A stretch of DNA of 64,000 nt from Micropterus salmoides (lineage: Eukaryota; Chordata; Actinopteri; Centrarchiformes; Centrarchidae): the NCBI RefSeq assembly GCF_014851395.1, contig NW_024044681.1, positions 3,329,014 to 3,393,013 of the forward strand, in the 5' to 3' direction. Of the stretch, positions 51,090 through 61,744 are shown piece after piece. The number at the start of each line of letters is the position of its first letter. Within the stretch, counting starts at the first letter, position 1. The notes beneath the pieces were generated by a model, which made no database searches, was not told the DNA's origin, and worked only from the letters and a program-made list of their open reading frames with translations. The position numbers were made by a program, and so were the translations under genes.

Positions 51090-51659
51090 GTTATATACTT
51101 TATGAAGTCATGTCCCCATCAAATACACAAGATAATAAATAAAAATAAAGTCATTTAGGGAAAAAACAAACAAATGTAATTGCGATTTTTTTGCCAGATT
51201 TTACAATTTATTAATTTTTTTTATACAAGTTTAGCTAAAGTTGAATATTCACTGTGTAATAGATGAAACATGTGTGGAGCGTTACAACATGAGATGTGGC
51301 CCCTGCTGCACGACAGACTTCATTACCTTCTTTTAAAGTATGTCGGATTTCTGGAAGCCGAAAAAGCCCCAAATCACCAGAGTGCTGCTTTTCTTTGGTT
51401 CTCACGCAGGCGGCGTGTTTCGACAGCGACAATAGCATCACAGATGAGATGAATCGGGCAGGAAGTCAGACACAGAAACAGCATGGAGAATCCAGTAGAC
51501 TTTCAAAATAAAACACTCTGATCGCATATCAACCAAACCGTTTAACTACGTAGCTACTTAACCAAAAATACTTGGACAAATTAACACCACGTCAACGGAC
51601 GCCGACGCCATTATCCCACACGTTTTCCTCTAGTTTGGTTTGTTGTTGTAAAATGTACA

Positions 51660-51777
51660 CGGCCCGTCTACGCTAGGGTGACTTAACCTACATTTTTAAT
51701 CTTCACGATAAGCTAATCGCGGTCTTTCAAATCACAATTTAGATTTGATTAATCGTTCAGCCCTAATCTCACAAAAA
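51660..51777 (-). mobile_element. short fish repeat (GGGCTGAACGATTAATC type)
   Basis: On the minus strand it starts AGGGCTGAACGATTAATCAA and continues through a GCGATTAGC block, a typical start of fish non-autonomous elements. Confidence 0.45.
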
Positions 51778-52943
51778 AAGTCATAACTTGCATTAAACTG
51801 AGATTTTAATTTATATGAATGAACTCTGCGAGGAAATCTTTACCATGAAGCAAAGTCGTATTATTAAAGGGAACAAACTCGTTCATTATGCATTACTTCC
51901 CGGGGCTCCAAACACAACAAATGAAGACGACGTGATGAAGCAATTATTCATTTCAGAAACACCTTCACGTCTTCCAGCCTCTCAGATGTTTCTGTATCAT
52001 CGTGAACTCAACGTCTCTGCGTTCCAGGCAAACGGTGGGATAAAGAAACACCTGAAGACGTCATTTCTGGGGTCTGCAAGGTTCTAAACGGGCAAGAAAA
52101 TAATCCTCAGATTAACAGATGATGAAATGTATTGTTGCAGCCTGACCACACTAAATATTCCCCAGTTTGTCTTCTTTTCTGAGCTTTTCAAGACAAACGG
52201 CTTAAAAACTGACAGCTCACTTTCCGCCTCACGTCTGTTGAACTGTGAACCATAAAACTGCAGGAGCCCGATTTAACAGCTAAACTATTTAAAAGAGTGA
52301 GCCAGTTTGAGGAGATAAAAAGCTGGAGCCAATAGATGTCAGTATTTCTGAGGCCTCACGGTGGTAAACAGAAATGATATGTAAATCTAATGTGTGAAAT
52401 GTAATGTTCTGGTTTGGTAGGCCTTTAATAAACGCCTGAGTTATGTACTGGTTTTAGTATTTTCTGCAGAAAGTGAGTTATGATCTTCCTCAGAGGGTAA
52501 AAACAGATTTACTGCTGCTCCTGCTTTACATTACACTCTGTTGCTGTGTGGAGAAAGATGACAGCGCTGTAGAGAGAGCAGCAGCAGCAGCGTGGCAGTC
52601 AACACGGGTTAATTCATCGCCGCCTTTCTGCTCCCTCTGCCCGCCGGCCGAGCTGCATCAGCACTTTTCTGTGAGTCTCTGGAAACGACTGTTTGCTGTT
52701 CGCTAATGGGAAGCCGTCACACGGATCCACGACCCGCAGGATGAGACAAACCGGGCCTGGATAGCAGGAAGAGAGGAAGGCCGGGTTTGAGTCTGCGGCG
52801 GCTGATCTGCAACCTGTTCCGGACTCCGGGCTTCCTAACGACGCTGCAAAATATCCAAGCAACATTTCATATGACTGTTCGCAGTGAGTCCGGCGTCTCC
52901 TTCGGTTCCTGTCATCTATTCACTGACTGAAGTTTATTTATAA

Positions 52944-52992
52944 AGCACATGAACGCACTCGGAAGTCGTTCTTCCGAGTGCGTTCATGTGCT
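52944..52992. repeat. perfect 22-bp inverted repeat, 5-base loop
   Basis: The left arm 52944-52965 (begins AGCACATGAACGCACTC) is followed by TCGTT and then its exact reverse complement at 52971-52992 (ends GAGTGCGTTCATGTGCT). All 22 positions pair and pairing stops at once outside the arms. CATGAACGCAC occurs a third time at 53260-53270. Could be a hairpin RNA, a transposon terminus or a template-switch product. Confidence 0.9.
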
Positions 52993-53339
52993 CTTAAGTC
53001 CGAATGTGGAATCAACATGGACGCTGCTACAGAGAGGGCGTGTAACCACCACACAGGCATCCAGTTCACTCCACGTGGACTGCAAACTGGCCGTCAGAAC
53101 CACAGTACAGACGACATGTTTGCAAAATACTGATATGCAATACGTGATTTTGAACGTACGAAAGTTCGGTGTATTTCTTTACGCCCCAACGGACACTTTA
53201 TTTCTGTTTTTGCAATAAAATGTAAGGAGGAAGAAAAGATACTGATTATTCCGACACCACATGAACGCACCATCAGAGCAGGAGAAGCTACGGTGGCCCT
53301 GAGCTAAATAATACACTTCACTAACGAACCAGGTGACTT

Positions 53340-53520
53340 CTTCTTCTTTGGACGTATTTAACGTAGTGACGAAACGCGCTCTGCGGAGCAGTTTGTCCGT
53401 TTTGGGCTACTGTAGAAACAAACATGGCGACGTCCACATAAGAGGCCCCGCGGTGTCTGAATTCATCATGGAAGGTCTTTACACGCAACTGAAAACGATT
53501 ACCTGAAAAGTAACCAAACT
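53340..53520 (+). mobile_element. probable non-autonomous DNA transposon
   Basis: CTTCTTCTTTGGACG, AACGCGCTCTGCGGAGCAG, TTTTGGGCTACTGTAGAAAC and CATGGCGACGTCCA in order resemble a frequent fish element whose body reads …CTACTGTAGAAACATGGCGG. Ends are not defined. Confidence 0.4.
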
Positions 53521-54599
53521 TCAGACCCTCTGGCAGGAGATCTGGTCTCAGCCCTGCTCCTCAGGTCAGTAAACACTAAATACTTTTAGTTTAAGTCTGC
53601 AAGAAATCAAGAGAAGTGCAGGAGTTTTATTGGCTTAACAGACCTCTTCACTGAGAGGAAACAGGTTTCCATCTTCTCGTCTCTAAAACAGCATCAGGAG
53701 TTCCTCAAATGTCAGACTCTTCCTTTAAAGTTTTGCAATTTCATAACTTCTGTCCTTCCCTCCAGGCAGTTTCAGACTAACTCCAGGACTCCATCGCAGT
53801 CCGACTGAAGATAACGCGGCTTAATGCGACACCCTGGCGATCTCCTCCGAGCTGCCAGACAGGCTCGACCTTTTTAACCCCAAAAACAAAACCACCGTAC
53901 AGAGCCGTCTGGAGAGGAGGCGTCACATGTGCAGGTCTGAGCCAGCAGAGTGAAGGAGTAAAGCTGCTGCCTCCCTCAGGAGGAGTCATCGCGGGGTTTC
54001 CTGCTACGTTGCTCTTAATTAAAGCCGAACGTGCCTCCCAGTGATGATTAAAAAGAGCCTGCAAACAAAAAGAGGGGGCGAGTGGCTGCAGCCTGAAGAG
54101 CACCAGGACAAAAAGGGGGGCATATTTAGAGTCCTCTGAGACCGGACAGTGATGTGTGGGCGCCCTTTGGCTGGCCCCTCCCCCTCAACACACCTCCATT
54201 TGTCTCGTGAACATTTAAAGACACAGTTTTTCTCTACAGGACGTGTTTACATCCACAGCAGCGCAGCACACGACTTTCCACTGCTCTCATTTGACGTACT
54301 CCAGCTTCGTGTCGAGTCCTGCCCCCCCGCTCTGCCTCCGATTGGCTAACCCTAACCAACGGAGGCAACGTGCACTAACCAATCAGAGGCAGGGTTGTTG
54401 AAACTGCAGAGGCCGACTTTGAACAGGCATGTTTGAACTACAGTTTTCGGTTCAAACTGTGGCTGCTCCGCCTCAGTCACCGGCGTTCTGCACACAACGC
54501 AAAACCGTGTGAACTTTCCTCAGCGATTGCAATACCTTAATAAATTAAAGCTTGACGAGTTTTAAGGTGGGTCACCATCTATACCGGCAGTGGTTTGAG

Positions 54600-54955
54600 A
54601 TTTCTACGTTCTATTATATTGGTTATTGGTGACTGAAATGGACGCTCCCTAACTCCTCCCACAGGAACAGGAGCGTCGGACAGACAAGCTGCGTCGTCAC
54701 CTTTGGTGATTTTCAGGCGATCAGACTGTGAAACGTCTGCTTGAATCGGCTCTCCAACAGATCCAGAACTGGGAGAAATCCAGGCTTTGACCCGGAGCTG
54801 TTGAAGGAAACCGCCGTGAAAACAGCCGGTTTCCTGACAGGACGGCGGAGCTGCAGCCGCACTCGTCGCCATCTTCCATGTGTTGGATCTCGGCCTTGTG
54901 GCAAAACAAGTACCGACATGTTTTCAGAATTTTGGTATGGGCTTGGTACCAAAGT
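54600..54955 (-). repeat. dispersed repeat, inverted copy
   Basis: On the minus strand the order of motifs is that of 41225-41528: TTGGTACCAAGCCCATACCA, ATTCTGAAAACATGTCGG, ATGGAAGATGGCGACGAG, TTCTGGATCTGTTGGAGAGC, GACGTTTCACAGTCTGATCG and TCACCAATAACC. The middle differs, so the copies are not recent duplicates. Confidence 0.8.
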
Positions 54956-56289
54956 ATCGGTTCTCGTGACGTCCCTGGTGTCTAATAATTATTGTGCAAA
55001 CTTGTCTGAATATGAACGTTCATAATTTAGCTCACATTTAGTGAGACGTCATGGAGGACACGTCCACTCCTCATACACAGTCTGTGGCAGAGTCCTGTAC
55101 TGTGATTGCTGCTGTGTGTTGCATTGTGGGACATTAAATACACAGTCTACCTTTCTCTTTTTCCACTGTGAACATCCTGCAGACTGGAAGACACAGCGAG
55201 GACAATGCAGGTCCAGTAATTATCCAGTTAAAGCTTCTTGAGTTTAGAGACAAAAGAAGAAAGAAAGCAGGGAGAAAGTTGTTTCAACATGTAGATCGGC
55301 CTCCAGAAGGAAAGCTGTGCGAGAGTCTGGAGGGAACCCGGGTCCTTTACACCAATCTGCTCCCTAAAACCACGACTTAGTCCGGCAGAAATCCCTAAAC
55401 CTCCCCCTGGTTTAATCAGCCCTGCAGGAGCCTGTAATGAGCTGCCCTGGGATTAGCGCGAGTTTGGTTTGAGTCGCTGGGAAAGTTCGCCCGCTCGCCG
55501 GCTCTCTCTTCTGTCTATACCCGGTCAGGTGTGACCACCTTTACCCCGGCCCAGCAGGAGGAGGCCGAGGACGGGCAGGGAGGGAGCGTCCGGCCTCGCC
55601 GTCTCCCACCACAGGCGACCAACAGCTTCTCCAGCCTCTCAAACGTCCAATTACTGAGCAGAGCTGATGTGTGACACAAAGCGATGACCCTCGCCGACTA
55701 ATGTACGTGTAAAAAGAAAATGAGTGCAGAAAAAAAGAGAGAGCGTGCCTTTAAACGGCTTTTAGCTGGACTGGAAACCGTTTCTGTAGGAGTTTTAATG
55801 TCACCTGCAGAGCCGGAAGAGAACAAACAGCAGCTGCTGCAGAGTTAAAAGACTTTATAAGACAAAGTAATACGTGTTTCAACCACACCGCCCAAAGGAA
55901 GCAGACTGAACCACGTTTTCAGTACATCACCAGCATACAATTAATAATCTCACCTGGATAAGACGCAGGAACTGGATCAAAGATGTGAACACATGTCCAC
56001 CCTGAGCGGATATGGCTTTTGGACAAAATGAGACATCTGAGGACGCCATCTTGGGCTTTTGGAAACAGTGACCGACATTTTTCATAATTTTCTCACATTT
56101 TACTAGATAAAATTAAAAGAATTAACGACAGTGAAAGTAATATTTCGGCGCAGCACTCACTGCAGAGCAGAATCACTGGTACATAAGAGTCCAGTCTGAG
56201 CAGCGTTCAGCGTTTCCACTGATGATTTCATGATCTCAGCACTGCGCTATGCTGCTCACTACAAAACCAAAATGTTCACAGCTATGAAA

Positions 56290-56525
56290 CAGGGCTGGAT
56301 TACTAACCAAGCAACTGGCCGGGCCCCAGGAGCTCCAGGGGCCCTGAAAGCTGCGGGCTTACTGGTTTGTGCTAATTTAATTGTGTCTGGGAGTGTGCAG
56401 CACTTTAAGCTGGCCTGAAGCTCAAAACCCAAAATTGGGAGACTTTCATTAAGTTTATATGTTGCACCTAAATAAATGTTTAATCCAACTAGCACACAGC
56501 AAAACCTGGGGCCCCGGGACTCAAA
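56290..56525 (+). mobile_element. probable fish repeat (AGGGCTGGATTA type)
   Basis: CAGGGCTGGATTACTAACCA, AGCAACTGGCCGGGCCCCAG and, near the end, CCTGGGGCCCCGGGACTC match the outline of a common fish hAT-like non-autonomous element. No frame in it is coding. Confidence 0.4.
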
Positions 56526-59018
56526 CCTAAACCATGTAAATCACTTTATTACACAATCACCAACTCCAAAGCTCCAGCAACAGCTGTGAAACTGCAGGCA
56601 GAGGTCAAACTTCAGCTCTGAGCTTCATCTGATTCACTCCTCCACGAGGAGCTACATGAACTCTGAGCAGCGTCGAACAAGCGGCCGCTCTGCATCCACA
56701 GCAGAATATTTAACCATTCGTAAAATCCAGACACAGAAAAGCCGAATCGGGGAGCCGCCTCGTCTCGCTAAAACACTCCACAATCTGATCCCTGAGCTCC
56801 TGAACTACATTCACCAGCTCACCACAGCGCCTGGACACTGAGGACAGGAAAAGGGCAAAAAGGAAACAGAGCAGCTGCTCACATCTGGATGAAACTGACG
56901 CAGCAGCTCAGGAAACAAACATATTTTCAACAGCAGTTTGTGTTAAGACGAGGTGAACGTGCAGGGAAACACAAGCGCGGACATAAAGAGTAACTGCAAA
57001 GTGCATCTAGTCACAATTAGAGTGAGGAGACGAGGACACGGTTGTTATTTACTGCTAAAGCACCATCACATGACACCTCCATCCTGCAGCTAATCTCTGC
57101 TTTTGTTATTCAGTGAACACACGTGGTGTAACCTCCCGACTCCTCAGCACACTCGAGCTAAATATATTTAATTCTGACGTGTGAATTCTGCGTCTGGCCG
57201 TAGAAAAACTGGAACTGCACAAGGTCACTTTTCCAGTTATGTGCCATCCCACTGGTTTGTCCTCGTCAGTCATCCTGACTTTCAACACAAATTCAACAAA
57301 GCTCCGCGAGTTCAGCTTCAAACAAATCTGAGCTCTGCCAAACGTTGTCCTACGACAAATCTTCTGCATCCGGGTCAACAAGCGCCGTGCGGTCAGAGGC
57401 GAGGTTGCTGCAGTTTTGTCTGCGTTACACCGAGCTGTGTGAGATTTACGAACGCCGTTTAGGAATGAAAAAGTCTAGTGTCAATTATTATCCAACTAGA
57501 ATTCTAAATTTCCAAAGAATCACATCTTCCTGTGCAGGTTTCAGTCACTAGCAGAAGAACTTTATTCCCATTTTTTAGAAAAGCTGATGCAAAATCCCAA
57601 AATGGGCCTGTGAAAACCTGGAGAGACTTCCTGTTGTGTTCCGACAGGCACAATATTAGTACATGGTGTGTACTTTACATGCTCAGTAAACAGTATGCAA
57701 CTGGGACACACGGCGTTAGTCATGACCTTTAAATAAAGCCCAGTCCCGGATATCCAACCATCCAGAAACGCACCGTTTTCTCATTAGAGCAAAGCTGATT
57801 TAAACCATTTACTTTAAACTTGCGAGCGTACTCTCGACCCGCCCTTTCCTCTCCGTGCCGTCCAATAGCAGGGGCTGTCACAGCACCAATCAGACGCCTG
57901 CATTCCTGACCCCGAGCTCCAGTCTGCAGCTCCACGCCAACACCAGCCTCCGACGGTTTTCACTACAGCTCCTCTCCTCCTGTCACTGCTTGAGAGAGCG
58001 TTCTTATTTTCACTTTGCTTTAGTGCTGTTCACCTGCGTGCAACTTTAAACAGCGTGCGTCTTCTATATGACCACCGGTCATTAGAAGTCTTTCACGTCA
58101 CACAGCGGCGGTTTCAGGTAAAACGTAAGACGTCTCTAAACTGATTTTAGACAACTTTACTGCAGAAATTTAATAAGAACCAAATGCTCGACTCGACCGT
58201 TTTCAAGACAACGATCTGCTTTCTCCAAACACCCCTGCTCGATGACGATCTGCTTTAAAGAAATAAAACATTTTTAAAAAGACAGTAAGAGGAGCAGAAC
58301 TGTCTACGGGGAGCGAAAAACAACTCGTCTCTACCTGACAAGTCGGGGAAAAAACGGATGCCATGATGCAACAGAGAGCAAGTGGAGCAGGGTGAAAAAA
58401 GAAATCAATGAATCCATTCTTCTTCTTCAAGGCCCAGAAACACGGCTATCAAGGATACAGGCAGTGGATGCAGATGTTGTAGAGGAGGGAGAGAGAAAGA
58501 GAGAGGCCTTGATGCTGAATCATAATAAACGAGGAGGAGAGTACAAACTGCAGTCAGGTTCATGAATGCACCTCGTCTGTTTAGCAGGTATTTTTATTTT
58601 CTGATGATTCCTCGTTTGCATCTACATCAGTCACCCCCCCCCTGCTGAACGCAAAAACAAGGTGTTATTAAAACAAGTTGTCATTCACAACATGGACGCT
58701 GAAGACACCACCGCGCTCTGAAACTCTCAAATTAAAGCCTTCTTACGTCGCCTCCCTCTCTGGTGAATAAAACTCCAGGCCTCAAACTGTGACCATGAAA
58801 TGACCTCCAGGCTTTCCCTCCAGCCCGGAGACATGTTTCACCGTCCTGGCACACGATAAACACGTGTGCAGTTATGTCGCCTCTCTTTGCAGCTTAAAAG
58901 TTCAAGGCGAGTTTATTTCAAATGTTGACTCAGCCTCAAAAGTGTGCGTTAGTTTTTCAGCACAGCTCATCATTAAACAAAATCTCTATTGGAACAAGTG
59001 TGGATGTATAATTCAATA

Positions 59019-59037
59019 GGGGGGGGGGGGGGGGGGG
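59019..59037. repeat. G19 homopolymer
   Basis: Nineteen consecutive G, with a second G10 run at about 59296-59305. Other runs in the window are C14 near 13875, G14 at 36764-36777 and C16 at 42699-42714. Confidence 0.9.
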
Positions 59038-59689
59038 CAGCAGGTTCATACATGTGCAGAGGAAGAAGAAGAAGAGAAATCAGTGTATAGTGTGTTGTGA
59101 TTAAAAACATCGCCGTGCAGTGCTGACTGGGCTTCCTGTCTCTCGTTTCCCTGCCTACCCCTCCCCCCCGCCAAACCAAAAACAGCATCAAAGCAATCAA
59201 AATGGTAATGTTAGGCATGAATGGGGCCCATCCCCCCTCCTCCTCCTCCTCCTGCATGAAACTCTGCAGACTTTTTTCCTCTCCATGTTAAGAGTGGGGG
59301 GGGGGGAGAAACCACCCCCTTCTCTCTCAAAATGGAAGCTTCCACTACCAAAACTGAGAGCAGAAGAAGAAGAAAACACACTGACTGTAGCACAAACAAC
59401 GAGAGATTCAGGATGCAGGGCTCCGACTAACAGCTGGGTGTCTTGCTATTATTTAACATACAGCAAGTTTAATGTGTTTAAACTGTGGCTGCAACAAATC
59501 AAGCCTCCTCCAAGTGCTTACAAACTGCATTCCACAGGAAACGGGATCGATTAAAGTCGAGCAAAGGGAGGGGAGCGGGTAAACACACGTCCAACAATTA
59601 AAAACACAACCCAAAAACAGCGAGTGGTTAAATAAAAATCGACCCATTTTTCCTTGAATTCCTCTCGTCGCTAACGTGGGGAAGTTGTG

Positions 59690-59960
59690 TGCTCCGCTCT
59701 CGGGGCTGGGACCGACCGGCGGGGCGGTGCAGCCCGCGCGGAGGAGCTGGCCGCGGTGCTGAAACACCGCAGCATCCAGACGAGCAGCCTGCGACCCGGA
59801 TCCCCGCAGCATCCTTTTTCTAAAAGTTACCGCAGGACGCCGTTTGCCATCGCTATAAAATGTAGTAAAGGAAAAAGTGAAAGCGTAATCATGAGCCAAT
59901 CAAACGCGCCCGCCGCCGTCACGTGACCGAGCAGAAATAATACCACCAGACTAGAAGAAG
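59690..59960. promoter_or_regulatory. intronic CpG-rich promoter-like island
   Basis: A GC- and CpG-dense stretch about 0.5 kb downstream of phf21b exon 60393-60458 contains GCTATAAAATG near 59853, a CCAAT box in AGCCAATCA near 59893, and a CACGTG E-box near 59921. Both strands carry open frames with GC-rich third codon positions. On the plus strand the frame through 59728-59926 includes EELAAVLKHRSIQ. On the minus strand ATG at 59812 opens MLRGSGSQAARLDAAVFQ and stays open to 59453. Neither product is recognised. It may be an alternative phf21b promoter, the start of a lncRNA or small gene, or an old retrocopy. Confidence 0.35.
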
Positions 59961-60392
59961 AAGTATAAAGTAACACAACCGGGTGTTTAACGGCGTGAAA
60001 GACGGTGAGAAGAAGCTCCAAAACGGCACAAACGGCTACTTTAACCGACTAAACTTCAACAGCGATCACGTTGTGCGTCTCCCCAGTAAATAAAAAGTGT
60101 GAGCCGGATAGTTAGCTGCTCCTTTATTAGCCGTTACTCTCCAGAAACATGTCGACCTACTCAAAATGGACGCTAAATTTTTTTTTTTTTTTTTCTCCTC
60201 CAACATTACACAACTTTGAGTGGCCGAGACAAGAACCGGGACGAAGCCCCGGCGGGTCGAGCCAGCCGTGCCCGAACACAAAAGGGCTTTTTAAAAACAG
60301 TCCACCATGTTGTTAACGGCTACTTGTACCGGGAGGAAAAAAAGCTTCCTCAGAAAAACAAATCCTCAAAAGCGACACACGTCGGGTCTTAC

Positions 60393-60458
60393 TTGTTTAT
60401 CGCTCAGGGCTGTTATTCTTGTTTGCCTGTCGTGTAGCTGTCTCTTAAGCTCTCCGTC
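60393..60458 (-). CDS. phf21b: phf21b coding exon, N-terminal coiled coil
   Basis: The minus-strand block has acceptor TTTGATTGTAG| and donor CAA|GTAAGAC, and is 66 bases in phase 0 on both sides. It encodes 22 residues, starting DGELKRQLHDRQTRI and ending ALSDKQ. Human PHF21B, as I recall it, has NGDLKKQLHERQPRI and then ALSDKQ here, whereas PHF21A has NADLKKQLHELQAKI and then ALSEKQ. The DRQ.RI and SDKQ positions therefore match PHF21B better. The segment continues the N-terminal coiled coil begun in the first coding exon. Exon 61220-61273 can join it directly in frame. No following exon (the VRPK-containing proline-rich region or the PHD finger) was found to the left, so the next intron probably runs through most of the window. 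Confidence 0.88.
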
Positions 60459-61219
60459 CTACAATCAAACACAGAAAACACAGTCAGTGTAAATCGTAAT
60501 TATTTTGACACACACAATGAAACTTCACGCCACATACATGACTGGATTTTTCCAGCAAAGTCACCATGATGGTGAAGCTAAAAGCTGCCAAGGTGAATAA
60601 ATATCAGGCAGGCGGCAGCTAACTGCTGAGCTAACTGCTGATTGTTAAAAGGGGAGAAGGAGGAAAAGAGATTTATGCTGATAAAGTTTCTCGCAACACT
60701 CCCCAATCCGGCCCGGATCGTCACAGCTTTCAAAGGGAATAATAATAATAATAATAATACATATATATGAGGTTTACCTGTGGGTCTTGCTTCATCTGTG
60801 CAACTAGTTTGCAAACGATGGAGGGGTGAAATGGGAATTAGAAAAAGTGTCTTCAAGTTAGTATGTGAGGGAGGAACAAAGCGGCGATGCTATTAAGCCA
60901 CCACCAGTTTCTTGCACCTCATAAATATTCAGGTCGCGTCCTGATCGCCACACAGCACCACCGCATTACCGCTCCAACATTTACTGTTGCTCGCAGAAAA
61001 AACACCCACGACAATTAGCTAAAAGTCCTGAGAAAAGTACACTTAATACCGGACCTGGAGGTGGAGGCTGTGTGTCGCCGGTGGACGTATTAAGCGACAT
61101 GTCGCATAGTTCTTCCCTCGGAGTGTTAACCTCTCATCCCTTCACATCTTTCCCTCCTCCTGCTGCTCTCACTTGCTCACAACACCAACAAGGGTAGAAT
61201 AACACGATGTTTCATTTAC
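60459..61219 (-). other. phf21b: phf21b intron(s) between the N-terminal coding exons
   Basis: The block between the two canonical exons is split by the cassette-like exon at 60778-60810. It contains a TACTAAC branch-point match with branch A near 60858, about 47 bases from the cassette exon, and an (AAT)n microsatellite at 60738-60759 directly downstream of that exon in the direction of transcription. Both flanking canonical splice junctions are phase 0, so inclusion or skipping of the 33-base exon leaves the frame intact. Confidence 0.8.
60778..60810 (-). CDS. phf21b: PHF21-family cassette exon lacking an AG acceptor
   Basis: Minus-strand codons AAA CTA GTT GCA CAG ATG AAG CAA GAC CCA CAG encode KLVAQMKQDPQ, as I recall it identical to the second coding exon of PHF21A, and are followed by a consensus donor CAG|GTAAACC. 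Upstream there is a perfect TACTAAC branch-point motif (60857-60863) and a pyrimidine-rich stretch. However, the two bases directly before the first codon are GC (…CGTTTGC|AAACTAG), so no AG acceptor exists in the right place. The nearest AG, inside CTAG, would put the exon out of frame. Human PHF21B as I remember it has no counterpart of this exon. Either the exon is used through a non-canonical acceptor, or it was recently lost, or a 2-base deletion or sequence error removed the AG. Identity of the peptide is certain; use in the mRNA is not. Confidence 0.6.
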
Positions 61220-61273
61220 CTGATGACATTGGATTTCTACTTTCAACGCCTCTTGCAGGCCTTGTAGTTCCAT
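61220..61273 (-). CDS. phf21b: phf21b first coding exon (N-terminal helix)
   Basis: Read on the minus strand, ATG at 61273-61271 opens 18 codons, MELQGLQEALKVEIQCHQ, followed by a consensus donor CAG|GTAAATG at 61219. The family knowledge is that PHF21A/BHC80 and PHF21B both begin MELQ...EAL.VE...HQ and that the first coding exon ends after this HQ in phase 0, which is exactly what is seen. PHF21 proteins are nuclear PHD-finger chromatin readers; PHF21A is a subunit of the LSD1-CoREST histone demethylase complex, and PHF21B is its less-studied, neurally expressed paralogue. This exon supplies the start of an N-terminal coiled-coil helix; the PHD finger lies in later exons outside the window. 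Assignment to phf21b rather than phf21a rests on the next canonical exon. Confidence 0.9.
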
Positions 61274-61740
61274 GTTCCGACCGGAAAAGCACTTTTCTCC
61301 CACTTTCGACGCGGCCGAGACGAAGTTTAAGTGAATTAAAGATTTTTTAAAAGCGACAATAACAATTGAAAGAAGAACTACTCGGGCTGCAAAGCAAGTT
61401 CTCGCTTCTTTTTACAGGCTAGGACTCATCACACACTTTCCGCCCGTCTTCAAAAGTGCTCCAAACCGGGCGGGGAGAGCTCGGGCGCCGCTAGGCTGCT
61501 CTCCGGATTACGGCCGAACGTCGAGGGGTCCGACGGGGGAGCCGGTTCGCTTTTCTTTCGATAATTTTAAGTTGAAATGCGGGAACTATATTTTGTCCGA
61601 GTCCGCGGCTTGATTTCACTTTGCCTGGGGAAAAGTTGCGCTTCGGCTGTCAATGGTAATTCTGAAGTTCCCGGATGGAGCAGAGAGAGCAGAACCCCCC
61701 CACTTATCGGGCATGCGCAGTGAGCCAGGGGAGCTTCAAC
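61274..61740 (-). promoter_or_regulatory. phf21b: phf21b 5' UTR and CpG-rich promoter
   Basis: Upstream (rightward) of the phf21b ATG the sequence is rich in CpG, notably 61440-61560, in contrast to the AT-rich DNA beyond 61740. A perfect NRF1-type site GCATGCGCAG lies at 61711-61720. There is no clear TATA box in minus orientation. This fits the usual TATA-less CpG-island promoter of a housekeeping or neural chromatin gene. The transcription start cannot be fixed from sequence alone. Confidence 0.6.
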
Positions 61741-61744
61741 TACT

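Larger units (their letters stand above)
46761..52943. other. presumed intron, no gene recognised
   Basis: Repeats at 47361, 50803 and 51660, microsatellites at 48053 and 49589, and a weak promoter-like patch at 49365. 46860-47100 and 48480-48720 are CpG-richer but show no exon. Confidence 0.45.
54956..59689. other. presumed intron, no gene recognised
   Basis: One probable fish repeat (56290) and homopolymers (59019, 59296). Frames of 60-94 codons at 56656, 57181 and 57345 have no recognised homology. 58198-58258 carries a short direct duplication of CGATCTGCTTT. Confidence 0.45.
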
